From Syntrophaceae bacterium UBA2280 (GTDB taxonomy: Bacteria > Desulfobacterota > Syntrophia > Syntrophales > Smithellaceae), in assembly GCA_002347685.1 (NCBI GenBank), contig DDWS01000013.1, forward strand, positions 99,343-163,342: 64,000 nt of DNA. The letters are read 5' to 3'. Position numbers and translations under genes: made by a program. The notes under the pieces are model-generated. The model was not told where the DNA came from and ran no database searches. It was given only the letters and a program-made list of their open reading frames with translations. Shown piece by piece: positions 1 through 7,920 of this stretch (positions within the stretch are counted from its first letter, which is position 1; each line of letters opens with the position of its first letter).

Positions 1-567
1 GGCGGTGGTGGATTTCCCGGACCCGCCCCGTCCGACAATCAAAACACCTGTGTCGCCGACTCCGACCGCCGCCGCATGAACAAGGCAAAACCCCTGAGCC
101 TCACTCCACCAGTGCAGGATGAACTTCAACGGCGCGCTTTGCTCATAGTAAGGAACGGTATCAAAGTCATTGGCGTAGTAAAAAGCCTGTTTCGCTTCCA
201 CATCGATCAGGCTGTAGATGGTGGTGTCGGGATTATACTGCATGTGAAAAGCATCCGCATTGAGCATCAGGATTTTATCGCGGGAGGCTTCTATTTCTTC
301 CCGCCAGGGCGACCGCCGGAAAGCGTCGGTTGCCGAGTGCGCGTCACAGATCGTTACCGTCAGCGACGGCTCTCCGATGACCTCACGTTCCAGATGCCGG
401 AAGGCAGGCATCACGAAAGATGCGCCACGGCGCGTGTAGAAATTCAAGCGGATCTTTCTGCCGCCCACCGCAATGTAACGGGTTTCCAGCGGCGCCTGCT
501 CAGGCCCGATCAGGCGTCCGTCTCTGAGCGCACCAATATATTCTTCGGCTGTAAACGCACAGGTCAT
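1..567 (-). CDS. HPr kinase-like P-loop protein, partial (C-terminus beyond left edge)
   Basis: Reading leftward from an ATG at 567, 189 codons are open to the window edge. The visible part ends with a HprK-type nucleotide-binding loop: VHAAAVG, then a short beta-turn region, then Walker A GRGGSGKST at residues 179-187. The roughly 150 residues before it lack a recognisable HPr-kinase N-terminal domain, so this fits the HprK-related kinases found in exopolysaccharide and lasso-peptide loci rather than the phosphotransferase-system regulator. The start overlaps the stop of the upstream PqqD-like gene by 4 nt (ATGA), implying translational coupling. Kinase fold is seen directly; the substrate is unknown, though a peptide or carrier handled by the PqqD-like neighbour is a reasonable inference. 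Confidence 0.75.
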   Translation of the reverse strand, partial: MTCAFTAEEYIGALRDGRLIGPEQAPLETRYIAVGGRKIRLNFYTRRGASFVMPAFRHLEREVIGEPSLTVTICDAHSATDAFRRSPWREEIEASRDKILMLNADAFHMQYNPDTTIYSLIDVEAKQAFYYANDFDTVPYYEQSAPLKFILHWWSEAQGFCLVHAAAVGVGDTGVLIVGRGGSGKSTTA

Positions 568-1004
568 GCGCTTTCTCCTTTTTTATGCGGCCACCCCAGA
601 TCCGTCACCTCGTGGATCGGATCCAGCGCAAGCATCTCCTGGATGTCGGCGTGTTTTGTCATGGCAGGACGCAAAAAAGCCTCAGCAAGAACGACGCCCT
701 CCGGATGCGCATTTTCAACCGATGTCTCATTCCCGAGGACCGGACTGATCAGCTCTTCGTGAAGAAATTCCTCCACAATTCTTGAAATCTCTTCTGCCAT
801 GTCACTTGCTTCCGACGAATAATGCCGGCTGAAGAATTCTGATACTTGATTGACGGAATACCCGTTGATGATCAACTTCCAGATTCCGGAGGCGGATTCA
901 TTCAGGCTGTAATAGCAGCCGGACTTCAGATTAATGACCACCAGCTCCGCCTCAATGGCTTCATAAATGATGTTGTTTGGATCGATTTCGTAACGTTTGT
1001 CCAT
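564..1004 (-). CDS. PqqD-like peptide-chaperone protein with LDPIHEV tail
   Basis: A 146-residue protein. Residues about 1-90 have the PqqD/RRE-like pattern (conserved LVVINLKSGCYYSLNESAS followed by a helical segment with GYSVNQV). PqqD-type domains bind leader peptides and present them to modifying enzymes. The protein is longer than a bare PqqD domain: the last 30 residues carry ADIQEMLALDPIHEV and LGWP, a tail I recognise from PqqD proteins paired with HprK-like kinases. The ATG at 1004 is preferred over an in-frame ATG at 1085 because AGGAG lies a few bases upstream of it. It overlaps the downstream kinase by 4 nt. Family assignment is fairly secure; function is inferred. Confidence 0.75.
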   Translation of the reverse strand: MDKRYEIDPNNIIYEAIEAELVVINLKSGCYYSLNESASGIWKLIINGYSVNQVSEFFSRHYSSEASDMAEEISRIVEEFLHEELISPVLGNETSVENAHPEGVVLAEAFLRPAMTKHADIQEMLALDPIHEVTDLGWPHKKGESA

Positions 1005-1113
1005 CCTTTTGCTCCTGTTGATGATTTGTTCCTGATGTCTGATGCAATATGGCTTTTGCAAGCCGTGCATATTCCCCGTCTTCATTGCGTTGCGTGAAGA
1101 TCCTTGTTCTCAT
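961..1113 (-). CDS. possible small peptide (50 aa), candidate modified-peptide precursor
   Basis: A 50-codon frame starts at 1113, overlapping the sulfotransferase stop (ATGA) with AAGGA about 8 nt upstream, and ends inside the 5' end of the PqqD-like gene (44 nt overlap). The product is hydrophilic and rich in Gln, His and Lys in its second half. It contains LAKAILHQTS followed by Gly, with Glu six residues after that Gly. This Thr(-2)/Gly(+1)/Glu(+7) spacing is what lasso-peptide precursors use, but the usual Tyr-Pro-Leu leader motif is absent and no asparagine synthetase or transglutaminase-like protease is in view. It may be a chance frame. Confidence 0.3.
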   Translation of the reverse strand: MRTRIFTQRNEDGEYARLAKAILHQTSGTNHQQEQKDGQTLRNRSKQHHL

Positions 1114-2045
1114 CGGATTTCCTTTTTGAGCCAGAGGCTTAAATCGCGCTGAATGCGATCCTGAAGCTTCAGAATATCCGCTTTGAAAAACTGTCGGAGT
1201 TCCCGTTCCGTGTCGATGGGCATTGGTTCCGGTCTTTCCAGATTCCACCTGCGGACTTGCTCCCGAAGCTGGATCCACCGATTCTCTCCCAGAAGCCTGC
1301 TCCCGATGTTGCGCATGATCCTGTGCAGGCGCACGGGTTTGACGAACAAGGCATTGAAACCGGCATGGATGGGAACCGACGTAATATTATACGCCCGGCT
1401 TACATCGGGACTGAAGCCCGACTCCACCTCCAAAAAGCGATACACCTCCTTGACGAGCATAGCCGGGCTTCGCTTTAGATCATCATACAACACCACTTTC
1501 ACCCGGCTGAAATTTTCCTGGAAGGCTTGCACTTGTCTGGCATACAAGCCAACCGCCCGATACCGCCACATCAAACCATATCCTCGCTTTGTCCTCATCT
1601 CCTCGGCACGCAGAGCGTCCTCAAAAGTCAAGGTCTCTCGCATATCCCGGAGGAGATAATTATAATTGGAGTAGGCGCGCTCCACCGGGTCTCGCAGAAT
1701 GATCAGGATGCGAGGATCTCCGAGATAACGGCGGATGGCCATAATGGCCCGATCGTAGTAAAAAGCAGTGGTCGTGCTGGCTTCACCAACCACCTTGTGG
1801 CCTGCACCCTTATCAAAAAGACGACAATACGCGTCAAACGAATGGGTTGACGACCTCTCGCCATGCGCAAAAGAGGCATCTGGCTTCGTTTCGCCAATTC
1901 CCCGATAGAGAAAATTGGGCTCTTTGACCTCGCTCATATAAACATCGGGATGTTGCCTGAGATAATAATACAGCGATGTTGTCCCGCATTTCGCTGCTCC
2001 TGCAATCAGAAAATTCGGCAGCGTTGGCATGGGTGTTTCTGGCAT
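1110..2045 (-). CDS. PAPS-dependent sulfotransferase
   Basis: 311 residues, full length for the Sulfotransfer_1 family. The 5'-phosphosulfate-binding loop is at the N-terminus (NFLIAGAAKCGTTS, residues 11-24, then LYYYLRQHP and KEPNF). The 3'-phosphate-binding segment is at about 115-127 (ILRDPVERAYSNY). Such enzymes move sulfate from PAPS to a hydroxyl of a sugar, lipid or peptide Tyr/Ser. The ATG follows AAGGAAACG. It lies 16 nt downstream of the radical SAM gene and just upstream of the PqqD-like and kinase genes in the same direction. The acceptor could be the glycan built by neighbouring glycosyltransferases, or a peptide; the sequence does not decide. Confidence 0.88.
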   Translation of the reverse strand: MPETPMPTLPNFLIAGAAKCGTTSLYYYLRQHPDVYMSEVKEPNFLYRGIGETKPDASFAHGERSSTHSFDAYCRLFDKGAGHKVVGEASTTTAFYYDRAIMAIRRYLGDPRILIILRDPVERAYSNYNYLLRDMRETLTFEDALRAEEMRTKRGYGLMWRYRAVGLYARQVQAFQENFSRVKVVLYDDLKRSPAMLVKEVYRFLEVESGFSPDVSRAYNITSVPIHAGFNALFVKPVRLHRIMRNIGSRLLGENRWIQLREQVRRWNLERPEPMPIDTERELRQFFKADILKLQDRIQRDLSLWLKKEIR

Positions 2046-2061
2046 CGTTTCCTTGTTCGTC

Positions 2062-3180
2062 CTACGCCTTTGCCGCTTCGGTCAGCCAGTGGTACTCGAC
2101 GGTCGGATCCCAGACGACCTGGCCTTTGTAGGGGCAATGGTTACAAAATGAAATCTGGTCGATGGCGGTGATAAACTGACGACGGAATGTTCGCATGACC
2201 TCATTGTTCCACATCGCCGTGATGGGGATATCGTCGTCAAGACTGCCCAGCAGATATTCTCTTTTGAGGTCGAACTCGCAGGGCGTCACGGCGCCGTCGG
2301 CAAAGATCTCCAGACGTCGCCAGGGCCGATAACAGTAATAGGATTCCGTTTCCGAGACGGGCCGTTTGAGCGCGTCAAGCTCGTAACGCAAATATTTTGT
2401 TTTGGCCGGAAAGATTTCATTGGCATCATCTTTACGGTAACCACACATGCTCTTGAATGAAACGATATCCACATCCATCGCCTGCGCCAATTTGACAAAA
2501 TCCTTCGTCTGGTGCTCATTGTGCGCCATGACCACCATCCGCATATTGATGAGTGGAAAAACGCTGCCGAGGCGCTTCTTGGTTTCATTGATTTTCCGGA
2601 TATTCTCCAAAACCTTCTCCAGACGTCCATGAATACGATACTTGGAATAGGTTCCTTGATCCAGGCCATCGACAGCAACAATGAGTTTGGACAAACCGGA
2701 ACGGACCAGCTCTTCGAGCTCGGCTTCGTCCCAGGTGATATTGCCGTTGGTGCTGGAAATCACAACCATATTTTTATCGCGCGCTTTGCGGATCATCGAA
2801 TAAATGTTTTTATTTAAAAACGGTTCGCCCCACCCCCATAGCCAGATGATGTTGAGATAATCGCCCAGTTCCTTCATAATTTTGTCAAAGTGCGCCACGC
2901 TCAGGTACCGGTTTTTGTGCCTGTGTCCGGGATCGTTTGTCCAGCAACCGGTGCAATCCAGGTTGCAGACATCCGCAGGCTCCAACATCAGGCCTGTGGG
3001 TTGTGACACGGTTTTGACTCCACGGATCAGATGGTCGAGTCCCGCCAGCGTCAGATTCATCTTATTTTTCAGCGGAATGGATCGGACATGCCAGAACTTG
3101 CCTTCGGCAAAAAAATCGAGTCTGGAGCGTGTCAGCAAAGTGGCAAGCTGTGGCAGACCGAATTGGCTTTTGGGTTTCAT
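2062..3180 (-). CDS. radical SAM protein with SPASM-like C-terminal cysteines
   Basis: 372 residues from the ATG at 3180, which has AGGAGG seven bases upstream; a TTG one codon earlier is less likely. The radical SAM CxxxCxxC motif is CNLDCTGC (Cys72, 76, 79), followed by the GWGEPFLN strand-2 motif. The C-terminal third has a SPASM-type cysteine set (CYRPW, TPCEFD, CNHCPYKG) that would bind an auxiliary FeS cluster. Family members modify ribosomal peptides, enzymes or small metabolites. Co-directional with sulfotransferase, PqqD-like and kinase genes, so a peptide-modifying role is attractive. However, similar radical SAM/SPASM proteins occur alone in LPS loci with no known substrate. Confidence 0.88.
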   Translation of the reverse strand: MKPKSQFGLPQLATLLTRSRLDFFAEGKFWHVRSIPLKNKMNLTLAGLDHLIRGVKTVSQPTGLMLEPADVCNLDCTGCWTNDPGHRHKNRYLSVAHFDKIMKELGDYLNIIWLWGWGEPFLNKNIYSMIRKARDKNMVVISSTNGNITWDEAELEELVRSGLSKLIVAVDGLDQGTYSKYRIHGRLEKVLENIRKINETKKRLGSVFPLINMRMVVMAHNEHQTKDFVKLAQAMDVDIVSFKSMCGYRKDDANEIFPAKTKYLRYELDALKRPVSETESYYCYRPWRRLEIFADGAVTPCEFDLKREYLLGSLDDDIPITAMWNNEVMRTFRRQFITAIDQISFCNHCPYKGQVVWDPTVEYHWLTEAAKA

Positions 3181-3198
3181 CAAATACCTCCTGGTTCG

Positions 3199-4062
3199 TC
3201 AGGGAGTGAGTGCCTGTTTTCGTTTCGACATCACATTCCGAAACTTTGCGAAAAACAGACCGGCCATGTACAAGGGCGCAAATGCTCCCAGAATCATGTA
3301 ATCGGATGTTGCCCTTCTTTTGTTCATGGGCTGCGGTTTCCCGCCCCGCAACCCCCTCGACAGACCGCCGTAATAGAATTTTCTGGCAATCCATTTCAGG
3401 CGGGTGCGTTCGGCTGTGATCTGATGGTGTGCGACGGCCTGCCCGACATAACGAACACGAAATCCGTTTGATATAGCCCGCTCGCAGAATTCCGCGTCCA
3501 CGCCGCCCAGAAGCGTGCCTCCCTGTCGCCCCAGGCGCTCGTCGAACCGCGCGTGGGGCCCCAGGCGACCGACATGCAGCCCCATGCTGCCGCCGATAAT
3601 ACGGTCGGTGGCATGGGTGTCATCCCCCAGATCGATCAGTGAGTAGTGATCCGCCATCACGTTCGTTCTCATGTACCAGCGCGGACGCGTAAGCCAAAGC
3701 GGAGTGATTTTCCCCCCGACGATATCTGACTGGTCCGTCGCCAGCACATGGGCCATCTTAGTGGCCCAATCGGGCACATGCACCACATCCGGATCTGTCC
3801 ACAGCAAAACATCCGTCCTGCACAGTGTAATGGCCGTGTTGCGGGCGTAAGCGCATCCCCGAGCAGGGATAGGCCTGTATTCAAAAACCATTTGCTCTGA
3901 TGACAGAAACTTGCACAGTTTTTGAATATCCGGACGTTCATTTTGATCCAGGAACAATACACGCCCGTGCGCGTGATCCTGCTCGGAAACGGATTGCAGA
4001 CATTGGCTGAGCAGGTCATCGGATTCGCTGTAGCGTGTTAATGCAATCGTCAGCAAATCCAT
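3199..4062 (-). CDS. family 2 glycosyltransferase
   Basis: 287 residues. GT-A fold features are visible: a first beta strand (LLTIALTRYSESD), the metal-binding WTDPDVVH at about residue 92, and a distal GRQGGTLLGGVDAEFC segment typical of GT2 acceptor-site loops. There is no strong transmembrane segment apart from a hydrophobic stretch near residue 255, which could associate with the inner membrane. The start codon directly abuts the stop of the upstream two-helix membrane protein, so the pair should be co-translated. It probably transfers one sugar during assembly of the surface polysaccharide encoded here; donor and acceptor cannot be told from sequence. Confidence 0.85.
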   Translation of the reverse strand: MDLLTIALTRYSESDDLLSQCLQSVSEQDHAHGRVLFLDQNERPDIQKLCKFLSSEQMVFEYRPIPARGCAYARNTAITLCRTDVLLWTDPDVVHVPDWATKMAHVLATDQSDIVGGKITPLWLTRPRWYMRTNVMADHYSLIDLGDDTHATDRIIGGSMGLHVGRLGPHARFDERLGRQGGTLLGGVDAEFCERAISNGFRVRYVGQAVAHHQITAERTRLKWIARKFYYGGLSRGLRGGKPQPMNKRRATSDYMILGAFAPLYMAGLFFAKFRNVMSKRKQALTP

Positions 4063-4746
4063 TTATCGTGCATCCTGCCTGATTCGTGTCAACAGGGCCA
4101 ACAGCAAGACAACGATCAAAACCGCGTAAAGAGTGACCAGCGCCAGAATACTGAACACAGGCATTGTTGCCTTGCCACGGGCTAAAAAGCCCATCAAAAC
4201 CGCGCCGTCGACCTCTTCACCATCCACCACGGCCCGGGACGAAAAGGGCGGTCGATTGTGTTTGGTTAACCAGAGCGTCCCGGATGAGCCGGGTTTGCCA
4301 TCCCAGCTTTCCAGACGCACAAGATACTCGCCCGGAAGCAACTTTTCAAACGGATAGTCAAAGCAGATCTTATGATAGCGATTATCTTTCATCTCGCTGA
4401 ACACAGCATTGGCGGACAACGAATGACCATCCGGCAGAAAAACGCTCAAGCTAATGTGGCCGTCATTTTGACGATCATGGTAGGTGGCCACCAGCACACC
4501 CACGCAAAAATGGCTTTCCGGCGGGATGGAAAGCGCCAGAGCCTCCGGCGCTAAAATCAATCGCTGTTCCACCGTCCTGCCGTCAACCAGCTCACCGGGA
4601 ACAAAGTGCTCAACCAAAGGCGGCATTTTAATGAAAGAGTAATACTGATAGGGGGTCCTAAGCCCGGAAGAAGACATCCAGGCCACGCCCGCTACCGAGG
4701 CAAATACCAGTACAATAAGCCCGGCACGAAGGATCCATGAATTCAT
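4063..4746 (-). CDS. two-helix membrane protein with extracytoplasmic domain, unknown function
   Basis: I do not recognise this 227-residue protein. It has an N-terminal transmembrane helix (ILRAGLIVLVFASVAGVAW), about 150 residues rich in short beta-like stretches (LSLSVFLPDG, YLVRLESWDG, GTLWLTKH), and a C-terminal helix (FSILALVTLYAVLIVVLLLALL) with a basic tail. This predicts a periplasmic beta-sandwich, perhaps carbohydrate-binding, anchored at both ends. The ATG at 4746 overlaps the upstream stop as ATGA and has GGAG before it; an in-frame GTG at 4758 is the alternative. It sits between two tandem GT-C-like proteins and a GT2, suggesting a role in the same lipid-linked glycan process. 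Confidence 0.75.
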   Translation of the reverse strand: MNSWILRAGLIVLVFASVAGVAWMSSSGLRTPYQYYSFIKMPPLVEHFVPGELVDGRTVEQRLILAPEALALSIPPESHFCVGVLVATYHDRQNDGHISLSVFLPDGHSLSANAVFSEMKDNRYHKICFDYPFEKLLPGEYLVRLESWDGKPGSSGTLWLTKHNRPPFSSRAVVDGEEVDGAVLMGFLARGKATMPVFSILALVTLYAVLIVVLLLALLTRIRQDAR

Positions 4747-6305
4747 ATATTTCTCCACAGGGGGATCATCTGACCGAAGAGGGTTGCCATTTCAGCCAGC
4801 ACAAACAAAAAGGCGCAGGCCACGAATACCCGGGACGGTATTTTCAGCCAGCGGACGAGCGGCAGAAAAACCGCAGTGAGCATCAGGGGGATCAGGGGGA
4901 AATAATAGCGCCCCATGACACCCCACAAATAACCGAACTTGAGATAGTAAGTATAGATCATCCAGACAAATACCAGCATAAAAAAGGCCGTGGTGAGGAT
5001 GCTGTAGCACACAAGGCGCTCGTCGGACGACAGCGGCTTTATCAAGACCATTGCCGCCGCACACGCGAGAAATACGGAAACGGAAAAAAACAAAAGTCTG
5101 ACCCAGGCGCCCGCCGGCGAATAAATGAGCTGATGGGCAGACACCCCCAGAAGCGCCGCCAGAGCCAGAAGAAGCCACGGCGCTATCATCATGAACCGGC
5201 GGTCTGCTATAAGGCCATACCACCCATCTATCAGACTTGGAGAGCCGGAATCGGGGGGAACGGTCAAGGATTTTTTATTTTTAAAAAAACGCCAAACCAA
5301 AACCAACGCCGTCAGGAAAACAAGAATCAAGGACACCCACGAATAGAAAGTCAGCGGCCATCCACCGATGCGCAGCAAGATGATGTCGCGATAGGTGCCG
5401 GCAAATCCAAACATCCCCCAGAAAAATACGTAAAAGATATCCAGTGCTTCCGTCTTTGAAAGATAATCCCATAAACTGACATCCAGCCGGCCGGTAGCCC
5501 CAGCCAGACCATCGGCCACCGCGAACGCATCACCGTGCAAGTGAAATGTGCGCAGCATCCACAGACCGGGAAGCAGTAATGCCGTACATGCAATTCCTGT
5601 CATGTGGGCAATCCTCGCACGCCAGGGCAATGCCAGTTCGATGGCCACAAATACAAGCATCGGTAAAACCAGCACCAGAACAGTCATCTTGGTCAGGCAG
5701 GCCAAAGAAAGCCACACCGCCAGCAGATACGCATCGCGCGTTTGTTTTTGTCGAAAAAACCGAACCCAGAAAAAGACGGCCAGGGCGACAAGCAATGTCA
5801 CGGTGGTGTCGTGGTTTGTGCCGGAGGACATATGCGTAAACATGGGAATACACCCCACGCAGACAGAAACGCTCAGAGAGGCCAGGCGGTCACCGGTTGC
5901 CAAAACGAGCAGCCCGTACAAAACCACAAGCGTCAACGCCCCGGCCAGTGCCGACATCACACGGGGCGATTTGAACAACCATTCCGGGTCGGCGGTCAGA
6001 TTGGTCGCGACTTTCCAGGCAAGACCCGCCACGATATAATAGACAGGCGGATGCTGGGCAATCCAGTTCAAATGATGCCCTTGTGCCTCTGTTCCCCGGA
6101 CATGGCTCATGATATCCAAGTCAATCACGGATTGATCCAAAACGGGGATGGCTTTTTTCTCCATCAGCTCGCGCCCATAGGCAAAGTGACCGGTTTCATC
6201 GGGAATATCCCAAAGTGGCGTCACGTAGAAGGCCAGCAAAAGTGCCTTGCAAAAAAACAGAACCGCCACGACCGCGATGGCAATTCGCCCGTTTCGTTTT
6301 GTCAT
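4743..6305 (-). CDS. polytopic DUF2142/GT-C-like membrane protein (copy 2)
   Basis: 520 residues with ten or more hydrophobic segments. Right after the first helix comes LWDIPDETGHFAY (Asp36-Glu37), the acidic pair on the first extracytoplasmic loop that marks GT-C enzymes using polyprenyl-phosphate sugar donors and the related DUF2142 family. It is a clear paralog of the gene immediately upstream (6302-7864): same loop motif and matching segments such as GCIPM, the GTNHDTTV/GTSHDTTV pair and FWGMFGF. The ATG at 6305 overlaps the upstream stop (ATGA). Likely adds a sugar or other group to a lipid-linked or exported glycan in the periplasm; substrate unknown. Confidence 0.8.
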   Translation of the reverse strand: MTKRNGRIAIAVVAVLFFCKALLLAFYVTPLWDIPDETGHFAYGRELMEKKAIPVLDQSVIDLDIMSHVRGTEAQGHHLNWIAQHPPVYYIVAGLAWKVATNLTADPEWLFKSPRVMSALAGALTLVVLYGLLVLATGDRLASLSVSVCVGCIPMFTHMSSGTNHDTTVTLLVALAVFFWVRFFRQKQTRDAYLLAVWLSLACLTKMTVLVLVLPMLVFVAIELALPWRARIAHMTGIACTALLLPGLWMLRTFHLHGDAFAVADGLAGATGRLDVSLWDYLSKTEALDIFYVFFWGMFGFAGTYRDIILLRIGGWPLTFYSWVSLILVFLTALVLVWRFFKNKKSLTVPPDSGSPSLIDGWYGLIADRRFMMIAPWLLLALAALLGVSAHQLIYSPAGAWVRLLFFSVSVFLACAAAMVLIKPLSSDERLVCYSILTTAFFMLVFVWMIYTYYLKFGYLWGVMGRYYFPLIPLMLTAVFLPLVRWLKIPSRVFVACAFLFVLAEMATLFGQMIPLWRNI

Positions 6306-7864
6306 AGATTCTTCCAAAAAGGCATGACCTGCCCCAACAGGGTGGCCATTTCAGCCAACGCGAACCCCGAAGCGAAGAGGATCGGAACCCATGACGGCCA
6401 TTTCATCCAACGAAATTGCGGCAGAAACGCCGCGACGAGCATCAGCGGAATCAGCGGGAAGAAATAACGCCCCCACAACGCCCGAGGGCTTCCGCTAACC
6501 AGATATATTCCGTAAAGCCGCCACAAAAACACCGCCACGAAAAACGCGATGACCAATAAGCTATAGCAGACAAGGCGCTCTTCCAAATCCAGCGGTCTAA
6601 GGAACGCCACGGCGGCTGCGCTCAATACAAAAGCACTCAGCGCAAAAAACAGAGATCGCGTCCATCCATCCGGCGAGGAATAAACATGCGTATAAAAATA
6701 AATACCGATAAGCGCCGCCGCACAAAGCAGCATCCATGAAAAGATCGCGCTTATCATTGGGTGATCGATCAATCGATACCACCCTTGCAGAAGGCTTGCC
6801 CCACCTCCGGGACCGGCAGCCATGTGTGGATCTTTCTTCGTGAACCACAAACGCCGGATCAGCACCGCTGCAAGCAGTAGTATCACCAGCACGGAGACCC
6901 AGGAATAGTAGACCAACGGCCATCCGTCTATCCGTAGTAGATGGATGTCGCGAAATGTGGCGACAAAGCCGAACATGCCCCAAAAATGGATGTAGATGGA
7001 TTCCAGCGCATATGTCGATCCAAGAAAGTCCAATATGCTTGCGCTGATCTTTTGCGGCGAATGGCCCGATTTCCCCGCGACCGGCAATGCGCTGCCGAGC
7101 CATAGATACATTCGGATGGTCCACAAGGCTGGCAAAGATAAGGCGATCATTGTTATCGTCACCATGTGGCGAACGCGAAGTGCCACCGGGCCTCCCATTT
7201 CAATCATCACAAAGGCCAGCATGGGCGGTGTTAGAAGCAATGCCGTCATTTTTGTGCCAGCGGCCAGCGAAAGAAAAATGGCCATATAATAGGCATCGCC
7301 GATATTCTTTTTCAGCAAATATCGAGCCCAGAAATACACCGCCAATACTGCCATCAGCATGACGGTTGTATCGTGGCTTGTGCCGGCAGACAGATAAGAA
7401 AGCATGGGAATACATCCGATGCACGCCGCGATCCCCAGAGACGCTAATCGATCCCCCGTCACCAAAAGCATCAGAGCATAGAGCGCAATCAGGATCAAAG
7501 CACCTGCAGCGGCGGACAAGGCACGGGGCGCCTTGAACAGCCAGCTTGGATCATCCGTCAGATACGTTGCGAATTTCCAAAATACGCCTGCACCGACATA
7601 ATACAGAGGCGGATGTTGCGCGATTTGATTCTTCGGGGTTTCGTTCACTTGCCAGCCCCGGATGTCACTCATGATATCTGCGCCGATCACGGCCTTTGTC
7701 AAAACAGGAATGCCGCGTCCTTCCATGATGTCGCGGGCATAGGCAAAATGGCCCGTTTCATCCGGAATCTCCCACGCAGGCACGAGCCAAAACCCCAAAA
7801 GCAGGGCCTTGACGAAAAATATCAGCGCTATGAGGCCGATCCATTTGTGAGATATCGCATTCAT
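6302..7864 (-). CDS. polytopic DUF2142/GT-C-like membrane protein (copy 1)
   Basis: 520 residues from the ATG at 7864. The frame is open further upstream to 8062, but that part overlaps the preceding gene and is basic and non-hydrophobic, so the methionine just before ISHKWIGLIALIFF, which aligns with the start of the downstream paralog, is preferred. No clear Shine-Dalgarno precedes it. About eleven transmembrane segments; WEIPDETGHFAYARDIME (Asp35-Glu36) is the GT-C-type acidic loop. The tandem arrangement with 4743-6305 indicates duplication, with the copies now clearly diverged. Expected to act on an undecaprenyl-linked or exported glycan outside the cytoplasm. Confidence 0.8.
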   Translation of the reverse strand: MNAISHKWIGLIALIFFVKALLLGFWLVPAWEIPDETGHFAYARDIMEGRGIPVLTKAVIGADIMSDIRGWQVNETPKNQIAQHPPLYYVGAGVFWKFATYLTDDPSWLFKAPRALSAAAGALILIALYALMLLVTGDRLASLGIAACIGCIPMLSYLSAGTSHDTTVMLMAVLAVYFWARYLLKKNIGDAYYMAIFLSLAAGTKMTALLLTPPMLAFVMIEMGGPVALRVRHMVTITMIALSLPALWTIRMYLWLGSALPVAGKSGHSPQKISASILDFLGSTYALESIYIHFWGMFGFVATFRDIHLLRIDGWPLVYYSWVSVLVILLLAAVLIRRLWFTKKDPHMAAGPGGGASLLQGWYRLIDHPMISAIFSWMLLCAAALIGIYFYTHVYSSPDGWTRSLFFALSAFVLSAAAVAFLRPLDLEERLVCYSLLVIAFFVAVFLWRLYGIYLVSGSPRALWGRYFFPLIPLMLVAAFLPQFRWMKWPSWVPILFASGFALAEMATLLGQVMPFWKNL

Positions 7865-7920
7865 GTTGTTAGGGGGAATATGATGAAAAAATCTGTGTGT
7901 TTTGTACTTTCTAAAAGGCG

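Noticed and set aside
76..762. 228-codon plus-strand open frame
   Set aside because: It is antisense to the HprK-like kinase and PqqD-like genes, which have family motifs and ribosome-binding sites; the plus-strand product has none.
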